A DNA stretch of 6,367 nt from Candidatus Nanopelagicaceae bacterium (GTDB taxonomy: Bacteria > Actinomycetota > Actinomycetes > Nanopelagicales > Nanopelagicaceae): contig JALQWD010000085.1 of NCBI GenBank assembly GCA_023260175.1, forward strand, positions 1 through 6,367, written 5' to 3'. Position 1 is the first letter of the stretch. Each line of letters opens with the position of its first letter. Below the pieces are notes generated by a model that saw only the letters and a list, made by a program, of their open reading frames with translations, had not been told where the DNA came from and searched no databases. The position numbers and the translations under genes were made by a program. Of the stretch, positions 5,809 through 6,367 are shown piece after piece.

Positions 5809-5813
5809 AGGAG
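5809..5813 (+). promoter_or_regulatory. Candidate Shine-Dalgarno of leuA
   Basis: AGGAG lies 12 nt before the ATG at 5826, longer than the usual 5-9. An in-frame TAG at 5817-5819 rules out an earlier start. The bases just upstream, GCAAACAC (5801-5808), can pair with GUGUUUUGC at 5759-5767 with one bulge. This would place the site at the foot of a helix and could be part of the leader's switch. Confidence 0.45.
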
Positions 5814-5819
5814 CAGTAG

Positions 5820-6233
<414 letters not shown>

Positions 6234-6240
<7 letters not shown>

Positions 6241-6362
6241 AAAGCAGCTTTTTCAGCGTTTGCGCCGTGGCATCCAGCACATGGTTTGTATAGAGCAGCT
6301 CCATCAGCCATAAGAAAAGTTGTAGCAGCAGTAAGAGCAAGACCAGCAATGATTTTTTTCAT
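6234..6362 (-). CDS. Small class I cytochrome c (c553-like), N-terminal fragment
   Basis: The 43 reliable residues begin MKKIIAGLALTAATTFLMAD, a Sec signal peptide with a Lys-rich start, hydrophobic core and likely cleavage near residue 19. GAALYKPCAGCHGANAEKAALGK follows in two parts: the GAALYKPC helix start and the CAGCH heme site. Cys28 and Cys31 bind heme covalently and His32 is an axial ligand. The pattern closely matches the small periplasmic c553-type cytochromes of Epsilonproteobacteria (Campylobacterota), which carry electrons to terminal oxidases. The distal Met ligand region is missing: from codon 44 the frame runs through unrelated antisense DNA to a stop at 6075-6077. The ATG at 6362-6360 is five bases from the window edge, so the upstream region is not visible. 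The taxonomic origin differs from that of the main locus. Confidence 0.8.
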
Positions 6363-6367
6363 TTTGT

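Overview
The window is the core of a low-to-moderate G+C actinobacterial chromosome locus, about positions 125-6095. It most resembles the streamlined freshwater Nanopelagicales ('acI') lineage. Three things point to Actinobacteria: the glutamine synthetase is close to the mycobacterial GlnA2 type, the LeuA N-terminus is typically actinobacterial, and a leader peptide with an actinobacterial-style pseudoknot precedes leuA. The order-level placement is inference from A/T-leaning codon use and general gene character, not from a database search.

Both ends look chimeric. At the left, about 120 bases encode the last part of MurC on the + strand. They run without a stop into the antisense of a Lys/Ala-rich histone H1-like gene, which starts at 225 on the - strand. 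At the right, leuA is intact for 90 codons and then breaks near 6095. About 140 bases that look like the signal peptide and N-terminus of a betaproteobacterial lytic transglycosylase follow on the + strand. After these come about 130 bases, on the - strand, of the start of an epsilonproteobacterial-type cytochrome c. Each foreign piece is about one short read long and the joints share only a few bases, so assembly or library artefact is far more likely than real rearrangement.

The native locus reads as follows. An H1-like gene (-) is cut at its repeat. A spacer of about 210 bp follows. An MFS exporter and panB (pantothenate/CoA synthesis) form a two-gene operon on the - strand. An 88-bp divergent promoter region separates panB from nadE (glutamine-dependent NAD+ synthase, +). 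A 60-bp spacer with a good GlnR-type nitrogen-control box and a promoter -10 placed for a leaderless mRNA precedes glnA (+). A 149-bp leader region then carries a 14-codon Leu-rich peptide and a hairpin/pseudoknot ahead of leuA (+).

The genes share a theme of cofactor and nitrogen/amino-acid anabolism: ketopantoate, NAD+, glutamine (also the ammonia donor of NadE) and leucine. I see no mobile element, CRISPR array, tRNA, rRNA or defence system. The most informative signals are the leuA attenuation leader, the GlnR-like box and the chimeric ends. I found no convincing new biological system.
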